NCBI RefSeq assembly: GCF_001517975.1
Contig: NZ_KQ950180.1
Coordinates: forward strand, 569,755-633,754
Reading direction: 5' to 3'
DNA: 64,000 nucleotides
Source: Thermobifida cellulosilytica TB100
Lineage (GTDB): Bacteria > Actinomycetota > Actinomycetes > Streptosporangiales > Streptosporangiaceae
This document shows positions 27,103 through 35,969 of the stretch, in pieces. Below the pieces are notes generated by a model. The model was not told where the DNA came from and did not search any database. It saw nothing but the letters and a program-made list of their open reading frames with translations. Numbering within the stretch: position 1 is the stretch's first letter; each line of letters opens with the position of its first letter. A program made the translations under genes and the position numbers.

Positions 27103-28425
27103 TCAGTCGTCGCGCCGGGAGGGGTGCGGCCGTTGCAGCACGGTCGCCAGCGCCTCGACCACCATGGGGTCGTACTCGTGTCCGGTGTCCATGCGCAGCC
27201 GCTGTAGCACCGCCTCGACGCGGTCGCGGTCCGTGGAGTCGCCGACCAGGTCGTCGAAGGCGTTGGCCACCTTGATGATCCGGCTGCCCAGCGGGGGCGG
27301 TCCCGCGTCGCCGTCGCCGGTGTAGGGCTCCCACTGGCGGCGGACCAGCTCGGCCACCCCGTCGAGCACCCCGGTCTCGCGGATGATCGCCGAGCCCAGT
27401 TCGGCGATGCTGGACTGCTCGCGGGGGGAGGCCAGCACGGTGGCCCCGCTGGGAATGGGGTCGCGCAGCGAAAGCTGGCCGATGTCGTGCATGAGCGCGG
27501 CGTACTCCAGCTCCAGCAGCTCCGACTCCGACATCCCCAGCTCGCAGCCGATCCCCTGGGCCAGGCGGCTGACCCGGCGGGAGTGCCCGGGCTCGACGTA
27601 CCCGCCGACCTCGGTGACCCGGGACAGCGCCCGCACCGTCTGGAGGTAGGTGCGCCGGATCTGGGCGTAGCGCCGGAAGGCCACCTCGGTGACCAGCAGC
27701 GGGGCGATGAACACCAGCAGCGTGGTCAGTCCCATGACGTGGACGGACAGGGCCATGAGGATGGCCGAGGCCCCCACCGCCATGCCGATGGCCACCTGGG
27801 CACGCATCTCGTCGCGCACCGTGACCACGAAGCGGGTCCGCAGGCGGTCGGCGCGGATCGCCGCGGCGGCCACCGAGTCGGCGGCCCACACCACCACCAC
27901 GATCACCGCCATGAGCACCAGGGCCATCCACCACAGCGGCCCGTCCAGGTCGACGAGCGCCACCAGGGGTTTGAACAGCAGGGCGATGACCGCGACGCTG
28001 AGCATCCTGCGGGCCAGGTCGCCCCACTGGGGCGGGCGGCCCACCATGATGTGCGGCAGCTCCCCGAGGGCCATGCCGACCGCGACCACCGCCACGACCT
28101 GCAATCCCGAGTGGAGGACGGGCTCACCGGCGATGGTGAAGAGGAAGGCGTAGGACATGGCCGAGGCTGCGGCGACGGGGGCCACCTCGCGCCCGCCGGG
28201 CAGCGTGATGCGCGCGAACTCCCCCACCGCGACCAGGACCCCGAACGCCAGGGTGATCCGGGGCTGTTCGAAACCGCTCACGGCCGCCGTCCACAGCAGC
28301 GATCCCGCGGCGGCGGCCAGGGCGGCCCCGATCAGCAGCGGCCGGGTCCAGCCGACGGCCCGCCACTGTCTGCCGTGGGCGCCCCCGGTTCTGCGCGGCA
28401 GAGCGGTCGACGTGCTGTTCGTCAT
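27103..28425 (-). CDS. Membrane protein with HD domain, degenerate GYP
   Basis: A 440-residue protein with about eight N-terminal membrane helices (residues 25-265) and a C-terminal HD phosphohydrolase domain. LEYAALMHDIGQLSL supplies the HD pair and GHSRRVSRLAQGIG the first histidine. The HHExxDGxGYP segment of a true HD-GYP is missing; the corresponding position reads RRQWEPYTGDG. It therefore probably has altered or no cyclic-di-GMP activity. ATG 28425 overlaps the stop of the upstream HD-GYP gene (ATGA), so the two are translationally coupled and likely paralogues. Confidence 0.85.
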   Translation of the reverse strand: MTNSTSTALPRRTGGAHGRQWRAVGWTRPLLIGAALAAAAGSLLWTAAVSGFEQPRITLAFGVLVAVGEFARITLPGGREVAPVAAASAMSYAFLFTIAGEPVLHSGLQVVAVVAVGMALGELPHIMVGRPPQWGDLARRMLSVAVIALLFKPLVALVDLDGPLWWMALVLMAVIVVVVWAADSVAAAAIRADRLRTRFVVTVRDEMRAQVAIGMAVGASAILMALSVHVMGLTTLLVFIAPLLVTEVAFRRYAQIRRTYLQTVRALSRVTEVGGYVEPGHSRRVSRLAQGIGCELGMSESELLELEYAALMHDIGQLSLRDPIPSGATVLASPREQSSIAELGSAIIRETGVLDGVAELVRRQWEPYTGDGDAGPPPLGSRIIKVANAFDDLVGDSTDRDRVEAVLQRLRMDTGHEYDPMVVEALATVLQRPHPSRRDD

Positions 28426-29867
28426 GATCCGGCCGCCTCTTCCACCGCTCCGACCGTGACGTCGGCCCCGGCGCCGTTCTGCGCGGCGGGCTCGGCGCCC
28501 GCCGGCACGACGTCGGCCGGGGCCTCCCCGGTCCTGGCGCCGGTGCCGTTCTGCGGCGTCCGGGCCGCGCGGGCCTCGCACTCCTCCGACAGCGGCTCGA
28601 CGAGGTCGGGCACCTCCCAGCCCTCCCGTTCGACCGCGCGGACCAGCGCCTCGACCATGCGCGGGTCGAACTGGGTGCCCGCGCACCGGCGCAGTTCCGC
28701 GATGGCGTCCTCGGCGCTCCACGCGGTGCGGTAGGAGCGGGTCGAGGTCAGGCAGTCGAACACGTCGGCCACCGAGACCAGGCGGGCGGCCTCGGGGATG
28801 TCCTCGCCCGCCAGGCCCATCGGGTAGCCGCCGCCGTCCATGCGCTCGTGGTGGTGCAGGATCCCGACCAGCGCCTCGTCCAGGAAGTCGATCTCCCGCA
28901 CGATCTCGTAGCCGCGCATGGGGTGCAACTGGATCGCCGCGAACTCCTCCTCGGTGAGCTTCCCCGCCTTCTGCAGGATCTTGGTGGGCACACCGAGCTT
29001 GCCGATGTCATGGAGCATGCCCGCGTAGCGCATCGTCTGGACGCGCTCCGCGGACATGCCCAGCTCCTCCGCGATCATCGCGGCGGCCTTGGCCACTCTC
29101 ATGCAGTGGCCCCGTGTGTAGTAGTCCTTGGTCTCCACCGCCTGGCACAGTGCGGCCAGGGTGGCGTCGTGGGCGCGCTGCTGGAAGACGTACTGGTCGA
29201 AGGCCCACCGCGCGATGAACAGCGGGAGCAGCACCAGCAGCACGGCGAACGGTCCGACCGCGTCCCAGATGGCGGCGATGAACAGGCCGAGCATGGCGTA
29301 GCCGATGGAGGACAGCTCCAGGGTGGCCAGCGGCCGCCACCGCACGTGCCGGGGACGTCTCAGGCGCAGTTCCCCCAGGGACCACATCAGCCCGGTCATG
29401 AGCAGTGTGTTGCACAGGGAGAACGTCAGGACCGCTCCGGTGAAGGGGAGGATGATCCACGGGAACGCCCCGGGGTCCGGGACTCCCATCCTCCCTCCGA
29501 AGAGTTGGAACACCGTCCCCGAGGCGTATCCGGCGACCACGAACTGCGCTCCGTTGAAGAGCCGCTTGACGAGGTCCTGCCTCCGGATGACTAGCCCCGA
29601 GGCGATGCCGACGACGGCGGCGCCCACCGGCCCCACCAGGACGACAGCGGCGAGCGAGGCCGCCGAGGCCGGCGAGATCCCCGTCTTGCCGCTGTCGACC
29701 ATCGTGGCGATCGATTCGGCGATCACGAACAGAATCGCCAGGAGCAGGAGAGTGTCCAGGTCGACCTCCGCTATGGGGCCGAGGAGCACTCCCAGGAGTA
29801 TGACGGTGGCGGCGCCGAGCGCGACAAGGCCCACGTACAACCGCGCGGCCACGGGTAGGGCACGCAA
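28422..29867 (-). CDS. Membrane-bound HD-GYP phosphodiesterase-like protein
   Basis: A 481-residue protein with about eight membrane helices in residues 10-225 followed by an HD-GYP domain. Visible motifs are KDYYTRGHCMRVAKAAAMIAEE, YAGMLHDIGKLGVP, LHPMRGYEI and HHHERMDGGGYPMGLAGEDIP, matching the HHExxDGxGYP signature for cyclic-di-GMP hydrolysis. A Glu/Ala/Gly-rich tail follows residue 420. The start is TTG 29867 with AAGGAG six bases upstream. It is preceded by a 28-residue membrane peptide gene and followed by a degenerate paralogue. The integral-membrane input domain suggests a membrane signal; the ligand is unknown. Confidence 0.9.
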   Translation of the reverse strand: MRALPVAARLYVGLVALGAATVILLGVLLGPIAEVDLDTLLLLAILFVIAESIATMVDSGKTGISPASAASLAAVVLVGPVGAAVVGIASGLVIRRQDLVKRLFNGAQFVVAGYASGTVFQLFGGRMGVPDPGAFPWIILPFTGAVLTFSLCNTLLMTGLMWSLGELRLRRPRHVRWRPLATLELSSIGYAMLGLFIAAIWDAVGPFAVLLVLLPLFIARWAFDQYVFQQRAHDATLAALCQAVETKDYYTRGHCMRVAKAAAMIAEELGMSAERVQTMRYAGMLHDIGKLGVPTKILQKAGKLTEEEFAAIQLHPMRGYEIVREIDFLDEALVGILHHHERMDGGGYPMGLAGEDIPEAARLVSVADVFDCLTSTRSYRTAWSAEDAIAELRRCAGTQFDPRMVEALVRAVEREGWEVPDLVEPLSEECEARAARTPQNGTGARTGEAPADVVPAGAEPAAQNGAGADVTVGAVEEAAGS

Positions 29868-29925
29868 TTCCCGCTCCTTCTCGTCTTGCTGCCGACCGTT
29901 CCGTCATGGTTCCAGAGATCCGGAC

Positions 29926-30012
29926 TTACCACCAGGTCCATCCGGTAACCGTCGTGACAAACATGGCCACGGCGGCCAGGTGCAGCATGAAGCCGTTGAA
30001 CAACGAGAACAT
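29926..30012 (-). CDS. 28-residue single-span membrane peptide
   Basis: The ORF reads MFSLFNGFMLHLAAVAMFVT with TVTGWTWW after it, then stops. It is one hydrophobic helix with an aromatic C-terminal cap. AAGGTGGGG lies 9 bases before the ATG and codons are conventional for the genome. It ends 58 bases before the TTG of the HD-GYP gene on the same strand, so it is probably the first gene of that operon and may be a regulatory or assembly partner of the membrane phosphodiesterase. It is too short for domain evidence. Confidence 0.55.
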   Translation of the reverse strand: MFSLFNGFMLHLAAVAMFVTTVTGWTWW

Positions 30013-30191
30013 CCCTATCCCCACCTTTCCAAGCGCCCCCGCGCTTTCACCTTGCCATCGAAGGCATGAAATTTCCTCCCTGAGGGGGATGTGGCGGCCA
30101 GTTTAACGGCAATCACGACGTGCGGCATTCAATCACCCCGAACTCACTCCAGGGGACACCAAAGAACCGCGACCGTCTTTCCAGACTGCGG

Positions 30192-30214
30192 AATTACGAA
30201 CCTAATTCGTAATT
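30192..30214. promoter_or_regulatory. AATTACGAA-N5-TTCGTAATT palindrome
   Basis: A perfect 9-bp inverted repeat with a 5-base spacer, 180 bases upstream of the 28-residue peptide gene. Size and symmetry fit a dimeric repressor operator. I do not recognise the binding protein. Confidence 0.45.
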
Positions 30215-30321
30215 GGCCGAGTAACGCTCCGCAACTGGCCTCCTATTTAAAGGTAACGCAATATCACCCTTGCGATCGCCACTCCCCACGGCGAGGCAAT
30301 CCAACCAGACCTGCAAGTATC

Positions 30322-30340
30322 ACTCTCAGTAACCGAGAGT
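30322..30340. promoter_or_regulatory. ACTCTC-N7-GAGAGT inverted repeat
   Basis: Six-base arms separated by AGTAACC, with GTAAC repeated around it. It may be a second operator or a small hairpin in the long leader of the HD-GYP operon. Significance is uncertain. Confidence 0.3.
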
Positions 30341-30483
30341 AACTTTATGGTTAAGAATCGGTCCACCCCTAACCTCATGTTCGGGTTCTTCGCCTCTGCG
30401 CCCCGGCTGTCCGCCTGCGAACCGGAACGCCACCAGATTCCGGCACCGCCCCCTTCGCCCTGATAACCAGCGCAAAAGAGCCT

Positions 30484-30538
30484 GGAAAAAGCAGGACCGG
30501 GGGCGCCTCCCGGATTATCCGGACGACGCCCCCGGTCC
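30484..30538 (-). terminator. Factor-independent terminator of sigR-rsrA
   Basis: A 12-bp perfect stem (30494-30505 with 30527-30538) beginning 19 bases after the rsrA stop, followed on the minus strand by a TTTTT tract (30486-30490). Confidence 0.8.
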
Positions 30539-30556
30539 CCCGGGAAACTCGGCGGG

Positions 30557-30841
30557 CTACTCGGCCACCGTCTCGCGCTCACGCATATCGAATCGGGCCT
30601 GCTCCAACTGCCGCATCAGCCTGGTCCGCAACCCGGCCGGAGCCGGATCGCAGCCGCAGCACTTGGCCAGGACCTTCTTCACCGCTTCCTCCAGCCCGTA
30701 CTCCTGGAGGCAGGGCGCGCACTCTTCCAGGTGCTGCCGTATCTCTTCGCAGTTGGCCTCCTCGAGCTCGCCGTCGAGGTAGGCGTAGACCTTGTCCAGC
30801 ACCTCACTGCACGGGGTGGCGTGCGGTTCCTCGCAGCTCAT
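30557..30841 (-). CDS. rsrA: RsrA, zinc redox anti-sigma factor for SigR
   Basis: A 94-residue zinc-binding anti-sigma factor (ZAS family). The core ligands are in [18 protein letters not shown] (HxxxCxxC) together with the upstream Cys in [18 protein letters not shown]. Disulfide formation releases zinc and the sigma factor under thiol stress. Extra cysteines occur in KCCGCDPAP near residues 60-66, as in the mycothiol-system anti-sigma-R group. The ATG overlaps the sigR stop by four bases. It is the last gene before a strong terminator. Confidence 0.94.
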   Translation of the reverse strand: MSCEEPHATPCSEVLDKVYAYLDGELEEANCEEIRQHLEECAPCLQEYGLEEAVKKVLAKCCGCDPAPAGLRTRLMRQLEQARFDMRERETVAE

Positions 30842-31608
30842 CGTCGGTCCTTCCCACCATTCGCCGCGACCACGGACTCCCTCGCCGGGGCGGAGAGGAA
30901 ACCGCGCTCCAGGGCGTACTCCTCCAACAGGGAGCGCAACTGACGTCGGCCACGGTGCAGCCGGGACATCACGGTGCCGATCGGAGTGTCCATGATCTCA
31001 GCGACCTCCTTGTAGGCGAAGCCTTCGACATCGGCCAGGTAGACCGCGATACGGAAGTCCTCCGGCAACTCCTGTAGGGCGCGCTTGACGTCGGTGTCGG
31101 GAAGGTGCTCCAGCGCCTCGGCCTCCGCGGACTTCAGTCCGCTGGAGGTGTGCGAGGCGGCCTGGGCGAGCTGCCAGTCCTCGACGTCCTCGGTTCCGGC
31201 CTGCCGCGGTTCGCGCTGCTTCTTGCGGTAGGAGTTGATAAAGGTGTTGGTGAGAATGCGGTAAAGCCACGCCTTGAGGTTCGTCCCCTCCTTGAACTGG
31301 TGGAACGACCCGAACGCCTTCGCGAACGTCTCCTGGACGAGGTCCTCGGCGTCCGCCGGGTTGCGCGTCATGCGCAGCGCGGCCGAGTACAACTGGTCCA
31401 GGAGCGGCATGACGTCCCGCTCGAACCGAGCCGCCCGCTCGTCGATGGTCTCCTGCCTCTGACTCAACCCCGTCGGCCTCCTTGCACGGTCCTCCCTCGC
31501 GGCAACCGCAACCTCACCATACGTGGGGAGCGGTCCGAGCCGGACACGTGCCGGGCCGGACCCGTCCGCGACCCGCTTCCGTTCCAGGGTTCCCGTGGAG
31601 ACTGACAT
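30838..31608 (-). CDS. sigR: SigR, thiol-stress ECF sigma factor, with long and short starts
   Basis: Group IV sigma factor directing the disulfide-stress regulon. Region 2 contains [27 protein letters not shown] and [22 protein letters not shown]; region 4 contains [41 protein letters not shown]. Two starts are supported in the same frame: TTG 31467 with AAGGAGG nine bases upstream (209 residues, the usual length) and ATG 31608 with GGGAG six bases upstream (256 residues). The added 47 residues would make the long isoform, comparable to SigR-prime of Streptomyces, which is unstable and made from the SigR-dependent promoter. The coordinates cover the long form. It is coupled to rsrA by a four-base overlap. 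Confidence 0.94.
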   Translation of the reverse strand: MSVSTGTLERKRVADGSGPARVRLGPLPTYGEVAVAAREDRARRPTGLSQRQETIDERAARFERDVMPLLDQLYSAALRMTRNPADAEDLVQETFAKAFGSFHQFKEGTNLKAWLYRILTNTFINSYRKKQREPRQAGTEDVEDWQLAQAASHTSSGLKSAEAEALEHLPDTDVKRALQELPEDFRIAVYLADVEGFAYKEVAEIMDTPIGTVMSRLHRGRRQLRSLLEEYALERGFLSAPARESVVAANGGKDRR

Positions 31609-31683
31609 CAACCACTCCCGCGCCGCCCCGCAGGCCGCACTCCCGTCCGCACCCCGGGGTTGTTTCCCGATGACGTGGATAGG

Positions 31684-31709
31684 AACAACACCGGAGGCGG
31701 CCTGATTCC
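31684..31709 (-). promoter_or_regulatory. SigR-dependent promoter of sigR
   Basis: Read on the minus strand, GGAAT (31709-31705) and GTT (31686-31684) are separated by exactly 18 bases, the published SigR consensus GGAAT-N18-GTT. It lies about 70 bases upstream of the long-isoform ATG, consistent with positive autoregulation. Confidence 0.75.
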
Positions 31710-31928
31710 TGGTCCGCCGCGGTCCGGCCGACGACGCCGTGCACGACACCGACAAAATTCTTGCGGTATTGGCTGTATACGCCGGACACATCGTGCGAAA
31801 GTGGGGGGAAGACGCCCCAGGCGGCGACGCTCGGCGTGGTCCCGGCAGAGCGGACCAGCCCTGCGTACGGGGCGCGGTCGCCCGGGGAACTGGGTGCCCC
31901 ATGCCCACCGGACAGGAGAGGAGTGTGC

Positions 31929-32777
31929 GTGCGTCTCACCGGTTCCGCACCCCAGCCTGCGACACCACGGCCACCAGCCGCCTCTGAGGTCTCCCGCCTC
32001 ACCCCGGTCCGCTTCGCGACGGCCGACTCGCCCTCGACCTACTGGAGGTTCTACTGGGCGGTGGCCACCGCCCAGCTCACCCGCTGGCTGCCCCGCGAAC
32101 CGGGGCGCCTCCTCGACCTCTCGGGCCCCGGATACCGGGCGTCCTCCCGCGCGGTGGCCGCCGGACACGACGTGGTCACCCTGCTGCCCTCGGTGGACGC
32201 GGCGCCGAAGCGGACACTGACCCTGGTCAACGGGCACGCCCCCGTCCGGCCGGACCGCCGTCCGGGCCGCCTCTGCTCGGTCGTGGGCGACTCCGCCCTG
32301 CTGTCCGGCTTCGCCTCTGAGGTGTTCGACGGCGTCATCGCCGACAACCGGGTGCTCTCCCAGCACCTGGTGGCCGAGGCGTGCCTCACCGAGATCGCCC
32401 GGGTCCTGCGCCCCGGGGGCCGCGCCCTGCTGTGCGTGGACTCGGTGGTGCTGGGCATGGCCGTGCTCGCCGAGCAGGACTGCTGGCCCGAACTCAGCTA
32501 CGCGCCCAACGCCGACGTGCTCCTGGTGCCCTGGCCGAACGGCGCCATCACCCGCTGCTTCACCGGTGAGCAGCTCAGCGAGCTCCTCACCGAGGCGGGC
32601 CTGGAACTGGAGTGGATCAAGCCCCGCACCGTGCTGTCGGCCTCCACCGTGGAGAAGGTCCTGGGAGACCACCCCCGGTCGCTCAACCGGCTGGTGGAGA
32701 TGGAACTGAAGGCCGCGGACTCCGCGGAGGACGCCAGCAGCATGCACCTGCTGGCCAGCGCCAGGAAACCGCGGTGA
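31929..32777 (+). CDS. SAM-dependent methyltransferase-like protein, degenerate motif I
   Basis: A protein of about 282 residues in the class I methyltransferase fold: [28 protein letters not shown] is the motif I region, [39 protein letters not shown] the motif II-III part. Motif I lacks the usual E/DxGxGxG pattern, so SAM binding is uncertain. GTG 31929 follows AGGAGAGGAG by five bases; GTG 31923 is an alternative. It is divergent from sigR, leaving about 320 bases that contain the sigR promoter and presumably its own. Confidence 0.7.
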   Translation: MRLTGSAPQPATPRPPAASEVSRLTPVRFATADSPSTYWRFYWAVATAQLTRWLPREPGRLLDLSGPGYRASSRAVAAGHDVVTLLPSVDAAPKRTLTLVNGHAPVRPDRRPGRLCSVVGDSALLSGFASEVFDGVIADNRVLSQHLVAEACLTEIARVLRPGGRALLCVDSVVLGMAVLAEQDCWPELSYAPNADVLLVPWPNGAITRCFTGEQLSELLTEAGLELEWIKPRTVLSASTVEKVLGDHPRSLNRLVEMELKAADSAEDASSMHLLASARKPR

Positions 32778-33045
32778 GCCCTGGCCGCGGCCCGGCTCCG
32801 GTCCACCGCTGAAAGACCGGAACCGGGCCGCGCGGCTGCCCGCACGGCTCCGCCGCCGACTTCCGCACACACGAACCGGCGACCCGCGGAGCCGCTCCGC
32901 CGGGCGTGGCCACCCTACTGGTCCGCTGTCCGGGATTCCACCGTCACCGCCGTCCCAGAGGCGTTCCGGCACGGCTCGGCCCCACGGTTTCCGCAGTTCA
33001 CAACCGAAGGGAAAATCCTGGTAAAAAGCTTGTCGGCGCTGTCTC

Positions 33046-33903
33046 TCAGAACAGGGTGGCCGAACCGCCTTCGGATTCCGCACCGGCCGGGGCGAGCAGG
33101 CGCGGGCCGTTGTTGCGCACCGCGTTCACCTCGGGTCCCACCTCGTAGACGGTGAAGTCCGCCGCAGGCGTGGAGTCCAGGACCGAGAACAGGTCGTCGG
33201 GAGCGGCCTCGGGGTCCAGCCAGACCTCCCAGTCCTGCTCCCCCACGACCACCGGCATGCGCTCGTGGATGTGCGCCAGCTCGGGCGCGGCCTGGGTGGT
33301 GACGACCGCGAAGCTCCACAGCCAGGCCGCGGGGTCCTCCTCGGGCAGCTCCGGGTTGCGCCACCGCTCGAAGATCCCGGCGAGGGCCAGCGGGGCGCCG
33401 TCGGCGTAGCGGACCGCGAACGGGCGCTTGCGCGTCCTGGCCTTGCGCTCCCGGTGGCGGGGGTCGGTGGCCGGGGAGGTGCCCGGCCGCGCCTCGCCGG
33501 AGGCGTGCAGCAGTTGCCACTCGTAGTAGGCGTCGGCGGGCAGCAGGCAGCGGCGCCGGGCGAACGCCGCCCGGAAGGCGGGCCGCTCCGCGATGGTCTC
33601 GGCGCGGGCGTTGATCATCCGGTAGCCCACGGCGGCGTCCTTCGCCCAGGACGGAACCAGGCCCCAGCGGAGGGTGGCCAGGTGCCGCGGTCCGGCCTGC
33701 CCGGTGTCCGGCTCCCCCGGGGCCCGGCCCAGCACCGCGTAGGCGTACTTGCCCGGGGAGATGTTGTAGTCGGGGTCGAGCTCCTCCCGTGGCGGCCACG
33801 CCCGCGGGGCTTCCGCCTCCGGGGCCAGGGCCTCCGTCTCGGTGAAGCCGAAGGCGAGCTGGATCTCGCTGCTGCCGCGCGCCAGCGCGTACCGACCGCA
33901 CAT
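33046..33903 (-). CDS. SRAP/HMCES-family abasic-site DNA-protein crosslink enzyme
   Basis: A 285-residue SOS-response-associated peptidase family protein (YedK/HMCES). The catalytic Cys2 follows the initiator Met (MCGRYALARG), so the start is fixed at ATG 33903. Other conserved segments are RWGLVPSWAKD, NARAETIAERPAFRAAFARRRCLLPADAYYEW (with the catalytic Glu) and AHIHERMPVVV (the active-site His). The family caps abasic sites in single-stranded DNA. The neighbourhood SRAP-aroA-rsgA matches the M. tuberculosis order Rv3226c-aroA-Rv3228. Confidence 0.94.
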   Translation of the reverse strand: MCGRYALARGSSEIQLAFGFTETEALAPEAEAPRAWPPREELDPDYNISPGKYAYAVLGRAPGEPDTGQAGPRHLATLRWGLVPSWAKDAAVGYRMINARAETIAERPAFRAAFARRRCLLPADAYYEWQLLHASGEARPGTSPATDPRHRERKARTRKRPFAVRYADGAPLALAGIFERWRNPELPEEDPAAWLWSFAVVTTQAAPELAHIHERMPVVVGEQDWEVWLDPEAAPDDLFSVLDSTPAADFTVYEVGPEVNAVRNNGPRLLAPAGAESEGGSATLF

Positions 33904-34066
33904 GCCTTCAGCTTAGGAGCGTGCGGTGACATTCGGTCAAAAACCCGGCAACCTCTGTTCCCACTCGCCCGGCGTGCACGGATGTTCCCGGACGGTTCGG
34001 GTAGAGCGGTGTCCGTCGCCCCGGTGCGCACCGGGGCTCCGTCCTGTCCGTGCGAGGAGAGACACC

Positions 34067-34579
34067 GTGGGAGCACTACGCCTACGCAGCCAGGCCCGGC
34101 GCCTGCTCGCCGTCCCGTTCGTCCTGGAGGGGATCGCCCTCCTGCGCGATCCCCTTCCGCGCGCCAAGCAGCTCGCGCCGGTCGTGCGCGGCCTGGCCGA
34201 ACGCTGGCCGAGCGTGCCGGACGCCCCGGAGTCGCTGGCCCGGCTCCAGGGCGTGCTGGGTGTCACCGGAGGGGCGCTGCTGCTGGCCGGACGCGCGCCG
34301 CGCACCGCCTGCGCGCTGCTGGCGGTGCAGTCGGTGCCGACCGTGCTGGCCGGGCTGCGCGAGGCGCGCGAGGGCGACCCCGCCGACCGCGGTCGGCGCC
34401 GCTCGGAGGTGGTCAAGGACCTCAGCCTGTTCGGTGCGCTGGTGCTGTCGGCCACCGAGCCGAAACGGCGCCCCTCCCGGCCGCGCTGCCGGGCCTCCCG
34501 CACGGCCGGGCAGCTCCGCACGGCCTCCTCCCGGCCCCGCCGCCGCTCCCCCGTGCGGATCCCGCGGCCGCGGCGCTGA
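34067..34579 (+). CDS. DoxX-like small membrane protein
   Basis: A 170-residue protein whose first 125 residues resemble the DoxX family: a short N-terminus, RLLAVPFVLEGIALLRDP, then LQGVLGVTGGALLLAGRAPRTACALLAVQSVPTVLAGL and a C-terminal hydrophobic segment DLSLFGALVLSA. The tail is very Arg/Pro-rich. GTG 34067 follows GAGGAGAG. It lies 115 bases before aroA and might be cotranscribed, but no functional link is apparent. Confidence 0.72.
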   Translation: MGALRLRSQARRLLAVPFVLEGIALLRDPLPRAKQLAPVVRGLAERWPSVPDAPESLARLQGVLGVTGGALLLAGRAPRTACALLAVQSVPTVLAGLREAREGDPADRGRRRSEVVKDLSLFGALVLSATEPKRRPSRPRCRASRTAGQLRTASSRPRRRSPVRIPRPRR

Positions 34580-34694
34580 GGCCGGTCCGCGGCCTCCCGC
34601 TCCCGGCGGCCCCGCACCCGTCGGCCGGGGCCGGGCGTCCCGGCCGGACGTGCGCGGCTCCCGGGGTGCCGCGTTCCCCGGATACCCTTCAGGC

Positions 34695-35969
34695 ATGGCT
34701 GAAACCGCGTCGCACTGGCCCGCCCCGACCGTGTCCCGTCCCGTGGACGCCACGGTCAGCCTGCCCGGCTCCAAGTCGATGACCAACCGCGCGATGATCC
34801 TGGCCGCGCTGTCCGAGACCCCCAGCGTGGTCCGCCGCCCCCTGCGCAGCCGCGACACCGTCCTGATGGCGGGGGCACTGCGCGCGCTCGGCATCACGGT
34901 GGCTGAGGCGGACGGGGACTGGGCGGTCACTCCGGCGCCGCCGACCGGTCCCGCCTCGGTGGACGTCGGCAACGCCGGGACGGTGATGCGGTTCGTGCCG
35001 CCGCTGGCCGCGCTGGCCCGCGGCGAGGTGTCCTTCGACGGCGACCCGCGGGCCCGGGAGCGGCCCGTCGGCCCCCTGCTCGGGGCGCTGCGCGCGCTCG
35101 GCGCCGACATCGACGACGGCGGGCGCGGCGCGCTGCCCATGGTCATCCGCGGCCGGGGCGAGCTGCCCGGCGGCACCGTCACCCTGGACGCCTCCGGCTC
35201 CTCCCAGTTCGTCTCCGCCCTGCTGCTCAGCGGCGCCCGCTTCACCAAGGGCGTGGAGGTGCGGCACGAGGGTCCGCCGGTCCCCTCCCAGCCCCACCTG
35301 GACATGACCGTGGCGATGCTGCACGACGCCGGGGTCGAGGTGGACACCTCCGTCCCGGACGTGTGGCGGGTCGCGCCGGGGCCGATCCGGGTCGCCGAGA
35401 TCGCGGTCGAGCCCGACCTGTCCAACGCCGCGCCGTTCCTGGCCGCCGCCCTGGTCACCGGGGGCCGGGTGACGGTCCGCGACTGGCCGCGCCGCACCAC
35501 CCAGCCGGGAGACGCGCTGCGTTCCCTGTTCACCGAGATGGGCGGCCGCGTGGAGTTCTCCGACGAGGGGCTGACCCTGTACGGCACCGGAGAGGTCCGC
35601 GGCATCACCGCCGACCTGCGCGACGTCGGCGAACTCACCCCGACCGTGGCGGCCGTGGCCGCGCTGGCGTCCACCCCCTCGCGCATCACCGGCATCGCGC
35701 ACCTGCGCAGGCACGAGACGGACCGGATCGCGGCGCTGGTCCGCGAGATCAACCGGCTGGGCGGCGACGCCGAGGAGCTCCCCGACGGCCTGGTCATCCG
35801 TCCCCGCCGACTGCACGGCGGCCTGTTCCACTCCTACGACGACCACCGGATGGCGACCTCCGGTGCGGTCATCGGACTCGTGGTGCCCGGGGTGGAGGTG
35901 GAGAACATCGCCACCACCGGCAAGACCCTGCCGGACTTCCCCGCCCTGTGGAGCGAGGTCGCCTCTTGA
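34695..35969 (+). CDS. aroA: 3-phosphoshikimate 1-carboxyvinyltransferase (EPSP synthase)
   Basis: Sixth step of the shikimate pathway, joining phosphoenolpyruvate to shikimate-3-phosphate. The 424-residue protein has LPGSKSMTNRAMILAAL (substrate-binding, residues 23-39), GNAGTVMRFVPPLAAL, a central DASGSSQFVSALLLSGAR and DLSNAAPFLAAALVTGG, ending with RRHETDRIAALVREINRLG and DDHRMATSGAVIGL. ATG 34695 is the start. Its TGA overlaps the TTG of rsgA. The same pairing occurs in M. tuberculosis and Streptomyces. Confidence 0.96.
   Translation: MAETASHWPAPTVSRPVDATVSLPGSKSMTNRAMILAALSETPSVVRRPLRSRDTVLMAGALRALGITVAEADGDWAVTPAPPTGPASVDVGNAGTVMRFVPPLAALARGEVSFDGDPRARERPVGPLLGALRALGADIDDGGRGALPMVIRGRGELPGGTVTLDASGSSQFVSALLLSGARFTKGVEVRHEGPPVPSQPHLDMTVAMLHDAGVEVDTSVPDVWRVAPGPIRVAEIAVEPDLSNAAPFLAAALVTGGRVTVRDWPRRTTQPGDALRSLFTEMGGRVEFSDEGLTLYGTGEVRGITADLRDVGELTPTVAAVAALASTPSRITGIAHLRRHETDRIAALVREINRLGGDAEELPDGLVIRPRRLHGGLFHSYDDHRMATSGAVIGLVVPGVEVENIATTGKTLPDFPALWSEVAS

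Larger units (their letters stand above)
30013..30483. other. Intergenic region upstream of HD-GYP operon
   Basis: About 470 bases that are distinctly AT-richer than the rest of the window and contain no gene I can support. It lies between the sigR-rsrA terminator and the peptide/HD-GYP operon on the minus strand and should hold the latter's promoter. Two palindromes (30192-30214 and 30322-30340) are listed separately. Confidence 0.5.

Noticed and set aside
30091-30342. 83-codon plus-strand ORF in the AT-rich intergenic region
   Set aside because: No ribosome site, no domain, and it spans both palindromes; looks non-coding.
34050-34694. Longer aroA reading frame extending upstream
   Set aside because: The extension overlaps the DoxX-like gene in another frame; ATG 34695 begins exactly where EPSP synthase similarity starts.
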